Source: Candidatus Methylarchaceae archaeon HK02M2 | GTDB taxonomy: Archaea; Thermoproteota; Nitrososphaeria; Nitrososphaerales; JACAEJ01 | Assembly (NCBI GenBank): GCA_024256165.1 | Contig: JAKLZG010000068.1 | Coordinates: forward strand, 1 to 39,638 | Length of the DNA: 39,638 bases | Direction: 5' to 3' | In this document: positions 26,554-35,755 of the stretch, piece after piece | Position numbering within the stretch: position 1 is the stretch's first letter | How the letters are laid out: every line of letters begins with the position of its first letter | The notes under the pieces: model-generated | Seen by the model: only the letters and a program-made list of their open reading frames with translations | Database searches by the model: none | What the model was told of the DNA's origin: nothing | Position numbers and translations under genes: made by a program

Positions 26554-29500
26554 ATGGATAAAAAAGGTTCTAATTTTAGGAAGTGGAGCTATAAAGATCG
26601 GAGAAGCTGGGGAATTTGATTATTCAGGTGCACAAGCGATAAAGGCTTTAAAGGAAGAGGGGATACAAGTTATACTTGTCAACCCAAATATAGCCACAAT
26701 TCAAACTGATAAAAAATTTGTTGATAAAGTTTATTTTCTTCCTATTAATTAAGATTTTGTTGAAAAAATTATATAAAAAGAAACACAAGATCGAAAACTT
26801 TTAGTAAACGGCGGTCAAAATCAATTAAATTGTGGTGTAGAATTAGCTGAAAAAGGAATTTTAGATAATTGGAATGTAAAAGTCATAGGAACTGGAATAA
26901 GAGCAATAAAGATCGCAGATGATAGAGATTTCTTTAGGAAGACTATGATTGAAAATAGCATTTCAATACCTAGAAGTAAGAAGGCGAATTCTATCTCTGA
27001 AGCAGTGCGAGCAGCCGATGAGATAGGCTATCCAGTTATGGTAAGAGTTGCATATACATTGGGTGGACAAGGTTCTGGAGCAGCAAGTGATAAAGAAGAA
27101 TTGATCGAAATCGCAACTAGAGGACTTGCTCATAGTAGAATAAAACAAGTTTTAATAGAAGAATACATCGGAAAATGGAAAGAAGTAGAATATGAAGTAA
27201 TGAGAGACTGTAAAGATAATTGTGTAATTGTTTGTAATATGGAAAATTTCGATCCTATGGGAGTCCATACAGGCGACAGTATCGTCATTGCACCTTCCCA
27301 AACTTTGACTAACAGAGAGTACCATCTTTTAAGAATGATTGCATTTAAAGTCATAAGGGCTTTAGGAATTATAGGCGAATGTAACATACAATTTGCTTTA
27401 GACCCTAACTCTGAAAAATATAAAGTGATTGAAGTAAATTCTCGTTTATCAAGAAGTTCAGCCCTTGCATCAAAAGCTACCGGTTATCCCATAGCGTACA
27501 TCGCTGCAAAACTTGCGATTGGCTATACTTTACCAGAGTTGACGAATAAAGTTACAGGGGTGACTACTGCTTGCTTCGAACCCGCATTAGATTACGTGGT
27601 AGTTAAAATACCCAGATGGGATTTCCAAAAATTCGAGGATGTAAGTAGAAAAATTGGAACGCAGATGAAATCTGTAGGAGAAGTGATGGCAATTGGTAGA
27701 ACCTTTGAGGAAACTTTGCAAAAAGCAATCAGGATGCTTGATATAGATAAAGAATTGATGGATGTCGATGATATAGAAATTGGTAAGGATGATCTCTTCA
27801 ATATTGAGATAATAGAATATGAATTAGAAAATCCTACAGATAAAAGAATATTTTTTATCATTAAGGCTTTACAATCTGGAATAGATATCAAAAGAATCCA
27901 TAAGTTGACTGGAATTGATCCTTGGTTCTTGAATAAAATTAAAGGAATTATAGATTTTCAAGGATCATTGAAGAAAAAGTTAACTGCTGAAACCATAAAA
28001 AAAGCTAAACAACTTGGTTTTTCTGATAAAATGATTGGCAATATAGTTGATAAGAGTGAAGCAGAGATAAGAAAAATAAGAAAATCTTTTGGAGTAGAAC
28101 CTGTTATAAAGCAAATCGATACACTAGCGGCTGAATGGCCTGCTATTACCAATTATCTATATCTCACCTATAATGGAGATGAAGATGATATAGGAATCTC
28201 AAAAAATAGCAAAGTTATTGTCCTTGGTTCTGGTTGTTACAGAATTGGTTCTAGTGTCGAGTTTGACTGGTGTTGTGTAAATATGGCTTGGGCTTTAAAA
28301 AGAAAGGGAATCGAAGAGGTCATAATGATAAATTATAATCCAGAAACTGTTTCAACGGATTATGATATTTTGGATAAATTGTATTTTGAAGAGTTGACTC
28401 TTGAAAGAGTTTTAGATATAACTGAAAAAGAGGGTCCAAACGGAGTAGTAGTAAGCGTAGGCGGTCAAATACCTAATAATTTAGCCATGAAACTAGTTGC
28501 TTATGGTATTGAAGTCTTAGGAACATCTGCTGAAGATATTGATAAGGCGGAGGATAGGTCTAAGTTCAGCACAATTCTTGACGAATTAGGGATAGATCAA
28601 CCGAAATGGAGTAAATTGGAAACTATTGAAAAAGCAGAGGCATTTGCGAATAGGATAGGATATCCAGTATTGATAAGACCTTCATATGTTCTTTCTGGAT
28701 CTGCAATGAATGTTGCTTTTGATAAAAAACAATTAGAGAATTACTTGAAAAAAGCAACTAAAGTATCAAAAGAATATCCTGTAGTTATTACAAAATTCAT
28801 TACGAATGCCAAAGAAGTAGAAGTCGATGGAGTCTGTGATGGAAAAAACATCTTCATTGGAGCGATAATAGAACATGTAGAAAATGCAGGTATCCATTCA
28901 GGAGATGCTACAATGTCGATCCCTTCAATAAGTATTTCTGAGTCTGTCAAAGATATCATAAGGGACTATACCAGAAGAATTGCTAAAAGATTGAATATTC
29001 AAGGTCCTTTCAACATTCAGTATATAATAAAAAATGAAGATGTATATGTTATAGAATGTAACTTAAGAGCATCAAGAAGTATGCCTTTCGTCTCAAAAAC
29101 GGTTGGTATTAATCTTATGGATGTTGCTGCAGATGCCATACTAGGAAAAAGAATCAAAGATGGAGAAGCTACAGCGAATAAGTTTGGGGTAAAAGTTCCT
29201 CAGTTCTCTTTCATGAGATTAGAAGGTGCAGATCCTATTACAGGAGTTGAGATGGTCTCAACAGGAGAGGTAGCTTGTTTTGGAAAGACCTTTGAAGAAG
29301 CCTTTTTAAAGGGTTTGATAGCAGGAGGTCTAAACATTCCTGAAAAAGGCGACTCGATTCTTATAACAGTAGGTGGAGATAAAGAAAGTTTAATTTCTAT
29401 AGCAAAGAAATTTTCGGAAAAAGAATTTCAAATATATGCTACTCAACATACAGCAGAGGCTTTGATTAAAAATGATATAAATTGTGAAATATTGCACAAA

Positions 29501-29707
29501 GTAAGTGAAGAGAAAAAACCGAATATACTTGATTACCTAATTAATCAGAAGATAAAGCTGGTTATCAATGTCTTAAAGTTAAAAGGAGTTAAATCCAAGA
29601 AAGTATTAGATGATGACTATCTAATAAGAAGAAAAGCAGTAGAGTTTGGAGTTCCTGTTATCACAAATCTTGAACTTACAAACGCTTTAGTACATGCTAT
29701 TAGATGA
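26540..29707 (+). pseudogene. carB: Carbamoyl-phosphate synthase large subunit, interrupted by two in-frame TAA codons
   Basis: One continuous frame from a TTG at 26540 to TGA at 29705-29707 encodes a full-length CarB, except for TAA at 26750-26752 and again 24 bases later at 26774-26776. The first part ([35 protein letters not shown]) and everything after about 26945 are typical: two ATP-grasp halves and the C-terminal MGS domain. The family has roughly 'PVTPEFVEKVIEKE' where this gene has PIN-stop-DFVEKII-stop-KE. Nearby residues are also off-consensus (GGQNQLN for GGQTALN; GTGIRAI). The 920 codons from an ATG at 26945 are intact, so a truncated protein is possible. A fresh pseudogene, sequence errors or readthrough are alternatives. 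Confidence 0.85.
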
Positions 29708-29749
29708 TGGTCAAAAAAAGTAACAGATAGATCAAACAACAAAAAATAA

Positions 29750-30319
29750 TCATACATTCCTTTTGTTGCTCAATTCATCCAATCTTTTATCGATAAAGGT
29801 TATCATTTTATTCAGCATACGAACAAGTCGTTGTGATTCTTGTCGCAATTTCTTTAAGGATATGATCCTTTCCTCAATCGAAGCTTTTTCGTTTAAAAGT
29901 AGCAGTTTTATGAATGGCATAGTAACTGTTGGTATTTCAACCTCTTCCATAATTTGAAGATCAGCAAGTTCTTTGAGGGTCCACTTCCTAATAGAGGAAG
30001 CTAATTCATAGTGTTTTTCTACTGCCTTCCTAAAAACATCTTTGCCCTTATCTGTTATGTAGTATATTTTCTTCTCTTCATGTTCCCATTCTCCATTTAT
30101 GAGCTTTCTCTTTTCGAGTTCTTTTAGTGCTGGGTATATCCCCCCAGCAGTTGGAGCAATAATGCCTAGCGTAAATTCATTTATGCTTTTCATCAGCGAA
30201 TAACCATGAGATGGACCTTTACTTAAAGTGAATAATATTGCAAGTTTTAAATAGCCCTTTTGCATCTGACTCTTCCAAAAGGAAGCTATTTCTTCTGTTG
30301 TGGAGTCCACCACATACAC
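29750..30319 (-). CDS. PadR-family transcriptional regulator
   Basis: A 189-residue protein with an N-terminal winged-helix PadR domain: LAILFTLSKGPSHGYSLMKS, GTAP-like IIAPTAGGIYPALKELEKRK, and the wing EWEHEEKKIYYITDKGKDVF. The C-terminal helices (ASIEERIISLKKLRQESQRL) are the dimerisation part. PadR proteins usually repress a neighbouring gene and often respond to toxic compounds. It is divergent from an ABC exporter-like operon across 74 bases and probably controls it. The start is GTG at 30319; a further GTG downstream is possible. Confidence 0.88.
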   Translation of the reverse strand: MYVVDSTTEEIASFWKSQMQKGYLKLAILFTLSKGPSHGYSLMKSINEFTLGIIAPTAGGIYPALKELEKRKLINGEWEHEEKKIYYITDKGKDVFRKAVEKHYELASSIRKWTLKELADLQIMEEVEIPTVTMPFIKLLLLNEKASIEERIISLKKLRQESQRLVRMLNKMITFIDKRLDELSNKRNV

Positions 30320-30393
30320 CTTTCTTAAATTATATGTATAATAGTTATATATATAAGATTCTGATATATACTAGATTATTATAATGGTGGGAT
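30320..30393. promoter_or_regulatory. Divergent promoter region between padR and the ABC operon
   Basis: This 74-base gap is very AT-rich (TATATGTATA at 30331-30340, TATATATAAG at 30348-30357) and must hold both promoters. TATATAAG lies about 37 bases before the permease start. No clear ATGT-N8-ACAT PadR box is present, but the overlapping TATA-like half-sites could be the regulator's target. GGTGG (30386-30390) is the ribosome binding site of the permease. Confidence 0.5.
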
Positions 30394-31551
30394 TTGTTGT
30401 TTAAGACTTTAAGATTTTCATTCAGAATGGCAAAACGAAGTATTGGACGAAGGAAGTTCCGGTCAGCTCTAACCATACTGGGTGTTATCATTGGCATCGC
30501 AGCTATAGTTTCCTTGATGACATTAGGATATGGGATGAGGTATCAAATTGAAACAACTCTTAATGAGATGCTTGGAGCTGGTGTCATTATAAGCAGTAGA
30601 GACGGTAGCGCTGACATACCTGAATATGTTCAAGAGTATGTATTACAAGTACCTGGTGTAAATGCCTCTATACCTCTAATAATGACGATGGTATATATTG
30701 ATGAGCAACCAACGATGATTGTTGGCATCGATCCGATTGAGGTAGCTAGTCTGTATCATGTAACTTATGAATATGGAAGGGGGTTGGAACCTGAAGAGGA
30801 CGAATCAATAATTTTCACAAGCACAACTGCCAACAATCTAGAAATATCTGTCGACGATAAAATTACCATAAGTAGCACTGGATTGGGCGGGATTGGACAA
30901 ACCTTTACAGTTGTCGGGATTTTACATACAGTTGGTGCTGAACAGATGAACATTGGTTGTTTCATCACTCTCGAGGCTGCACAAAAGTTGTTAGGAAAGG
31001 AGGGGTATGCTAATACGATTATGGTTAGGATCGATGATCCTAGTCAAGGAGAGCAAATTGAAGCTATTCTTGAGAATATGTATCCTACCGCCTACATAGC
31101 TAGAGAAGAGGAGCTCATGAGTGAAATAGGTCAGATCATGGACATCATCGATGGTGTTCTCATTGGTTTGGGTTCAATAAGCCTTGCGGTAGGAGCTTTG
31201 GGAATAATGAACACGATTATGATGTCTGTACATGAGAGACGGAGGGAAATAGGAATGTTGAAGGCCGTAGGGGCTGAAAGAAGGCACATCCTATTCATCT
31301 TTCTTTCAGAAGCTCTATTGATAAGCTTCTTCGGGGGTGTATTAGGATGTATATTCGGTCTCTTTGGAGTATATATTGCTCAGTGGTTCATCGCTATGCT
31401 TGGGTTGAACATCACCATACCACTAATAATCTCACCATATATTCTTGGGATTGCATTAATGGCTGCTGTTTCAGTTGGCATTATGGCAGGCCTTTTCCCA
31501 TCTTGGACAGCAGCAAACATTCGTCCTGTGGAGGCTTTACGTTATGAGTAA
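30394..31551 (+). CDS. ABC transporter permease (MacB/FtsX type)
   Basis: A 385-residue permease with one N-terminal helix (LTILGVIIGIAAIVSLMTLG), a large extracytoplasmic MacB-core-like domain (residues about 50-240), and three C-terminal helices with the FtsX motifs ALGIMNTIMMSVHERRREIG and MLKAVGAERRHILFIFLSEA. Proteins of this type do not import solutes; they use ATP hydrolysis to drive changes outside the membrane or to extrude lipids, peptides or drugs. The start is TTG at 30394, or the next TTG codon at 30397, which spaces better from the ribosome binding site. It overlaps the ATPase gene by 8 bases. Confidence 0.9.
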   Translation: MLFKTLRFSFRMAKRSIGRRKFRSALTILGVIIGIAAIVSLMTLGYGMRYQIETTLNEMLGAGVIISSRDGSADIPEYVQEYVLQVPGVNASIPLIMTMVYIDEQPTMIVGIDPIEVASLYHVTYEYGRGLEPEEDESIIFTSTTANNLEISVDDKITISSTGLGGIGQTFTVVGILHTVGAEQMNIGCFITLEAAQKLLGKEGYANTIMVRIDDPSQGEQIEAILENMYPTAYIAREEELMSEIGQIMDIIDGVLIGLGSISLAVGALGIMNTIMMSVHERRREIGMLKAVGAERRHILFIFLSEALLISFFGGVLGCIFGLFGVYIAQWFIAMLGLNITIPLIISPYILGIALMAAVSVGIMAGLFPSWTAANIRPVEALRYE

Positions 31552-32428
31552 TCCAGTTGAGCTTCGGAACGTTGTCAAAACATATGATCTAGGTGATATC
31601 AAGATAAATGCTCTTCGAGGAGTCGACCTAACTGTAAAGAAAGGTGAATCTCTATCAATCATGGGCCCATCTGGTTGTGGAAAAACTACTTTACTAAACA
31701 TGATTGGTGGGCTTGATCACCCGACTGAAGGACAGGTCATCATCGACGGTATTGACATCACCCGTATGAGTGAAAAAAAATTGGCTAGGATAAGACGTGA
31801 AAAGATTGGGTTCATCTTCCAATTTTTTAACTTAGTACCGATGTTATCTGCCCTGGAAAATATCCAACTTTCAATGAACTTTGTAGGAAAATTTACGGAA
31901 TCAGAAATAAGAGATAAAGCCTTAGAACTCCTTCGATTAGTTGGTCTGGAACAAAGGATGTACCATCGTCCAACTCAAATGAGTGGAGGAGAACAACAAC
32001 GGGTGGCAATCGCACGCGCCCTTGCAAACGAGCCATCCATAATTCTTGCAGACGAGCCAACAGGAAATGTAGATCAGAGAACTGGTTGGAAGATTGTTAG
32101 GTTAATTCAGAATTTGAATAAAATTTTAAAACAGACATACATCATAATAACTCATGACCCTAATATAGCTAAGATATCTGAGAGAATTTACTATATGGTC
32201 GATGGACAGCTATATGATGATCCGCCAAAATCGATTAAAAACCCCTCCCAAGAAGTCTTAGCAGAAGAGCGTCGACAGTTGATTTTGTCAGAGCTAAGAT
32301 GGTTAAAAACTTCATTGATGAGTCTTGAGAATAAAAAAACAAAATTAGATTATGAATATTACGTCCAAGCTAAATTAGGATATGCAAAACAGCTAGAAAG
32401 ATTAAGAGAAATAATCCAAGATCATTAA
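31544..32428 (+). CDS. ABC transporter ATP-binding protein (LolD/MacB type) with C-terminal extension
   Basis: About 294 residues from the ATG at 31544, which lies inside the permease end (TATGAGTAA). Walker A is [12 protein letters not shown], the signature is [15 protein letters not shown], and Walker B is [12 protein letters not shown], with the H-loop in [11 protein letters not shown]. The first 225 residues are a normal LolD-type domain. The last 65 (from about [17 protein letters not shown] to the end) are an added charged helical region likely to form a coiled coil. A longer frame from 31475 exists, but its extra residues overlap the permease and are not family-like. It is followed 14 bases later by the large surface protein. 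Confidence 0.9.
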   Translation: MSNPVELRNVVKTYDLGDIKINALRGVDLTVKKGESLSIMGPSGCGKTTLLNMIGGLDHPTEGQVIIDGIDITRMSEKKLARIRREKIGFIFQFFNLVPMLSALENIQLSMNFVGKFTESEIRDKALELLRLVGLEQRMYHRPTQMSGGEQQRVAIARALANEPSIILADEPTGNVDQRTGWKIVRLIQNLNKILKQTYIIITHDPNIAKISERIYYMVDGQLYDDPPKSIKNPSQEVLAEERRQLILSELRWLKTSLMSLENKKTKLDYEYYVQAKLGYAKQLERLREIIQDH

Positions 32429-32442
32429 AAAAGGAGATCTAT

Positions 32443-34713
32443 ATGAGACATCTATGTACATGTTTTCTTTTCATCATTTTATCTATTTCTGTAGTATTGA
32501 CAATTGATACTAACATCGTTCAAGGATCGATAACACAAAATGATATTGATGATCAACCTGAACTCTTATGTAAGAAAAATGAACATATAGAGTTGAAGTA
32601 TTCTCCAGTTGGTGATCTGACTTCAAAATCGGCAAAAGTTTGGTTTGAAGTCTACAATAATGGATCGCGACCAACTACAGTTGATATAATAGATCGCATC
32701 GATTCGATAAATGCTTCGACATTGAATATGCTTTATGGTACTCCAAATCCAAAAAAATTGGAAAAATTTGGAAACCTTACTCTGATTAAATGGAATGATG
32801 TAAGTATTGATGCAGGGAGTCGTATCGAGTTTCAGTTTTTGGCTGATAGCTTGAAAAAAATCCCAGTAACTGTTAATGAAACAATGATGATAAATGGAAA
32901 ACCAGCAAACATAACAAAAGCAAAAAAGATTTACATGGTTGATGCAAATATCTCTGATGTCATCACTTTCCAAATAACTGTGAAAAATGTAGCACAAAAA
33001 CTTATTTCGGATAAAGGTTATCGTGATATAGATCATCCAGATGAAGGATTTTTATATGAAGTCACACCTCCTCTTGCAAGTATAATTTCTGCATCTCTCT
33101 CTGAGGACTATTTCACAAACATACAGACCGAACCAGAAACTAACTCTACTTCGACTATGGGTGAAAGATCAATGATGACTTGGTATGTCTTTTTAGAAGA
33201 ATCTTCTGTTACTTTTTCCTTTTCTGCAAAGATTTCAAAGGTGAGTTCTTGGGGTGAAGTCCCGATAGAACCTATATCAATCCAGATTGCTTCAGACCCC
33301 GATGTTTTGGAGCAACAACTAGAAGTAGGAATCGATAGTTTAGATGCATCAATTGAGCTATTGGAGGAATTTATGAATGCGATGTCCGATATAAGTGATG
33401 CATTCGAGGGAATTAGCTCGGCAGTAAGTTATATAGGGAGTGCCATAGGTATGGTGGAAGAATATGAGTATAGCCTAGCGTATGCATTGTATGCGGTTGG
33501 AAATGGTATAAAAATCTCTTGTACATCACTTGATTTATCAAAAAGTTACCTTCTCAATGCTAATGAATCGATATCTCAGTTTATATATGACAAGCCAGGC
33601 CCAAATGAGTATTTGTGGTATGCTATTGGAAATATTACATCTGCTTATATGATAATCGATCAAATTCTTCCAGGATTATACGAAATTTACGACAGTATTC
33701 ATCAAATTTCAGTAGCGCTCAACTCTATTGGCGGTGCTCTAGATCAGATTGAAGATGGTTTAAAAAAATTAGCAAATGGAATTGGTTCAGCTTCAAAGTC
33801 AATTAGATCTGCTGGATGGGAGATGATAGAGCCTATATATGAACTAGAAGATGAGAAGGAAGACTTAGAAGATCTAATGCTAATTCTTGAGTATAATAGA
33901 ATGGAACCATATGACCTTGAAATTACGAATTCAGATAATCCTTATAGTCCAGATATTGATTTTGACATCCAGTTGAAAAATAATTGGAAGATCGTCAAAG
34001 CAGAGATAACGAATAAAGAGAGTTACGCACAAATCGTATATGGATTATCTATCCAAATTAAATCTGGTAACGAATTGGTGCAACCAAGTGCCATTGAGGT
34101 GCAGATATCACCTCATATTAGGGGTGTACAATACTCTCGTGAATGGCTTACTTTTGATATAACTGAACTAAAACAAATTGGACTAGAATATGATTCAGAA
34201 AGCAGTACTTTGTATATGTGGCCAATGCAAAGAGTAAATACAAGTAGCAGTGAGAACCTACTTACCGATTGGATGGGTCGTCCTTTGAGTATAATCGTTG
34301 ATAGTAACTCGGAATTAGATATCACCTATGAAATTGATGTTGCAGATTTACCAGAATATGTTCGAATGCAATCTAAAGAGGGTCAAACTATATTCTCTAT
34401 GGTACAACCACATATCTTAGCCCAGAATCTTACTTGGGTGGAGCCACCCCCTCCATTACCTCCACCAAAGAGTTGGATAGAGATTATCTTGGAGAGCTTA
34501 CAAAGGCCTGAGATGCATCTATTACTCATAACTTCAATAGCTATTATAATCTTCTTAATTGGAGCTTTATATATGAGAAGAAGGGAACGGAAAAAATTGG
34601 TTGAGAAAAAAGGAGTTTTACTTGAAAAGCTTAAAACTTCTGATCTAATCCGAGAAATATCTGAGATAGAGAGAATTTTGCATAGAGATAAAGAAGATTT
34701 TAATGCAGATTAA
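32443..34713 (+). CDS. Large surface-anchored protein with long helical region, third gene of the ABC operon
   Basis: A 756-residue protein with an N-terminal signal sequence (LCTCFLFIILSISVVLTI), beta-rich extracellular domains (residues about 50-290), and a long heptad-like region (about 290-470; SLDASIELLEEFMNAMSDIS, ALNSIGGALDQIEDGLKKLA). A second beta domain, a proline spacer (PPPPLPPPK), one membrane helix (about 690-711) and a charged coiled-coil tail (EISEIERILHRDKEDF) follow. I know no named family. The layout suits a periplasm-like adaptor or sensor working with the MacB/FtsX-type pair. A strong AAGGAGAT site lies before the ATG. Confidence 0.7.
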   Translation: MRHLCTCFLFIILSISVVLTIDTNIVQGSITQNDIDDQPELLCKKNEHIELKYSPVGDLTSKSAKVWFEVYNNGSRPTTVDIIDRIDSINASTLNMLYGTPNPKKLEKFGNLTLIKWNDVSIDAGSRIEFQFLADSLKKIPVTVNETMMINGKPANITKAKKIYMVDANISDVITFQITVKNVAQKLISDKGYRDIDHPDEGFLYEVTPPLASIISASLSEDYFTNIQTEPETNSTSTMGERSMMTWYVFLEESSVTFSFSAKISKVSSWGEVPIEPISIQIASDPDVLEQQLEVGIDSLDASIELLEEFMNAMSDISDAFEGISSAVSYIGSAIGMVEEYEYSLAYALYAVGNGIKISCTSLDLSKSYLLNANESISQFIYDKPGPNEYLWYAIGNITSAYMIIDQILPGLYEIYDSIHQISVALNSIGGALDQIEDGLKKLANGIGSASKSIRSAGWEMIEPIYELEDEKEDLEDLMLILEYNRMEPYDLEITNSDNPYSPDIDFDIQLKNNWKIVKAEITNKESYAQIVYGLSIQIKSGNELVQPSAIEVQISPHIRGVQYSREWLTFDITELKQIGLEYDSESSTLYMWPMQRVNTSSSENLLTDWMGRPLSIIVDSNSELDITYEIDVADLPEYVRMQSKEGQTIFSMVQPHILAQNLTWVEPPPPLPPPKSWIEIILESLQRPEMHLLLITSIAIIIFLIGALYMRRRERKKLVEKKGVLLEKLKTSDLIREISEIERILHRDKEDFNAD

Positions 34714-34806
34714 ATTATTGTCAATAATTATTTTAATATAGTATATCTTTTCAAATCACTATCTGAATATAGGTTCTAAAAGGAATTCTATTTGGGAGAA
34801 TAAAGT

Positions 34807-35715
34807 TTGATAGGTATAATTGGTCTTGGAAAGGTTGGAAGCACTATCGCTCAGCAACTCGTACTTAGAGAACTAGACGACTTAGTCTTAATAGATATCG
34901 TTAAAGGTTTACCACAAGGGAATGCGTTAGACCTATGTCATATGGCCTCTGCAGTTGATATAAATGTTAAGATAAAAGGTTCTAACGATTATAAAGATTT
35001 AGAGGGTTGCAATATAGTGATCTTAACGGCTGGTTTCCCTAGAACTCATGATATGAGTAGACTAGACCTTTTACAAAAAAATAAATCGATAATTGTTGAG
35101 ATTTCTAGTAAAATAATAGAATATGCTCCAAAATCAAATGTTATTGTAGTAACTAATCCGTTAGATATGATGACCTACCTTACACTTAAGAGTACGGGAT
35201 TTGACCGTAATCACGTATTCGGCGTAGGTAGTGAACTAGATGCTGCTAGGTTAAAATTCTATATATCGTCCTTTCTAAATGTACCTAGTTCATCTATAGA
35301 TGCAATTGTTATAGGTGAACACGGAGATTCTATGGTTGTTCTTGAAAGTCACTCGAAGGTTAATGGATTACCTCTCAACAAGATATTGGATCCATCTAAA
35401 ATTGCCGAATTAATCAACAAATTAAAGAAATCAGGCGCTGAAGTCATTTCCCTAAAGGGTTTTACCGCTTTTGGAATAGCTTCAGCAACATCTTCTATAG
35501 TTGAGACTATGATTAAAGATAAAAGAATAATGCATTTAGTTTCTTTTTACTTGAATGGTGAATATGGATTCAATGACGTTTGTATAGGAGTTCCAGTAAT
35601 AATAGGAAGAAACGGAATTGAGAGGGTAATAGAATTGGATCTCAATAATGATGAAAGAGAAAAATTGATGAAGAGCGTTAAAGTCATAAAGAATTATATT
35701 GAGCTTTTAATATAA
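34807..35715 (+). CDS. mdh: Malate dehydrogenase (LDH/MDH superfamily)
   Basis: A 302-residue NAD(P)-dependent dehydrogenase. IGIIGLGKVGSTIAQQL is the dinucleotide-binding loop and VLIDIVKGLPQGNALDL has the acidic residue favouring NAD. FPRTHDMSRLDLLQKN has the arginine that in malate (not lactate) dehydrogenases contacts the substrate carboxylate. The catalytic Asp-Arg pair is in SELDAARLKFYI and the catalytic His in VIGEHGDSMVV. It would interconvert malate and oxaloacetate. It starts with TTG at 34807 and appears to be transcribed alone. Malate versus another 2-hydroxyacid is inferred from the arginine. Confidence 0.88.
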   Translation: MIGIIGLGKVGSTIAQQLVLRELDDLVLIDIVKGLPQGNALDLCHMASAVDINVKIKGSNDYKDLEGCNIVILTAGFPRTHDMSRLDLLQKNKSIIVEISSKIIEYAPKSNVIVVTNPLDMMTYLTLKSTGFDRNHVFGVGSELDAARLKFYISSFLNVPSSSIDAIVIGEHGDSMVVLESHSKVNGLPLNKILDPSKIAELINKLKKSGAEVISLKGFTAFGIASATSSIVETMIKDKRIMHLVSFYLNGEYGFNDVCIGVPVIIGRNGIERVIELDLNNDEREKLMKSVKVIKNYIELLI

Positions 35716-35755
35716 TGGTGTATTTGAACTTATATTTTTTAGAGTTGTATTAATG

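Noticed and set aside
26750-26776. Recoding of the carB stops (pyrrolysine or selenocysteine)
   Set aside because: Both codons are TAA, not TAG or TGA, and TAA ends many genes in the window.
31475-31543. N-terminal extension of the ABC ATPase
   Set aside because: The added residues overlap the permease in another frame and do not resemble the family; the ATG at 31544 overlaps the permease stop in the usual coupled way.
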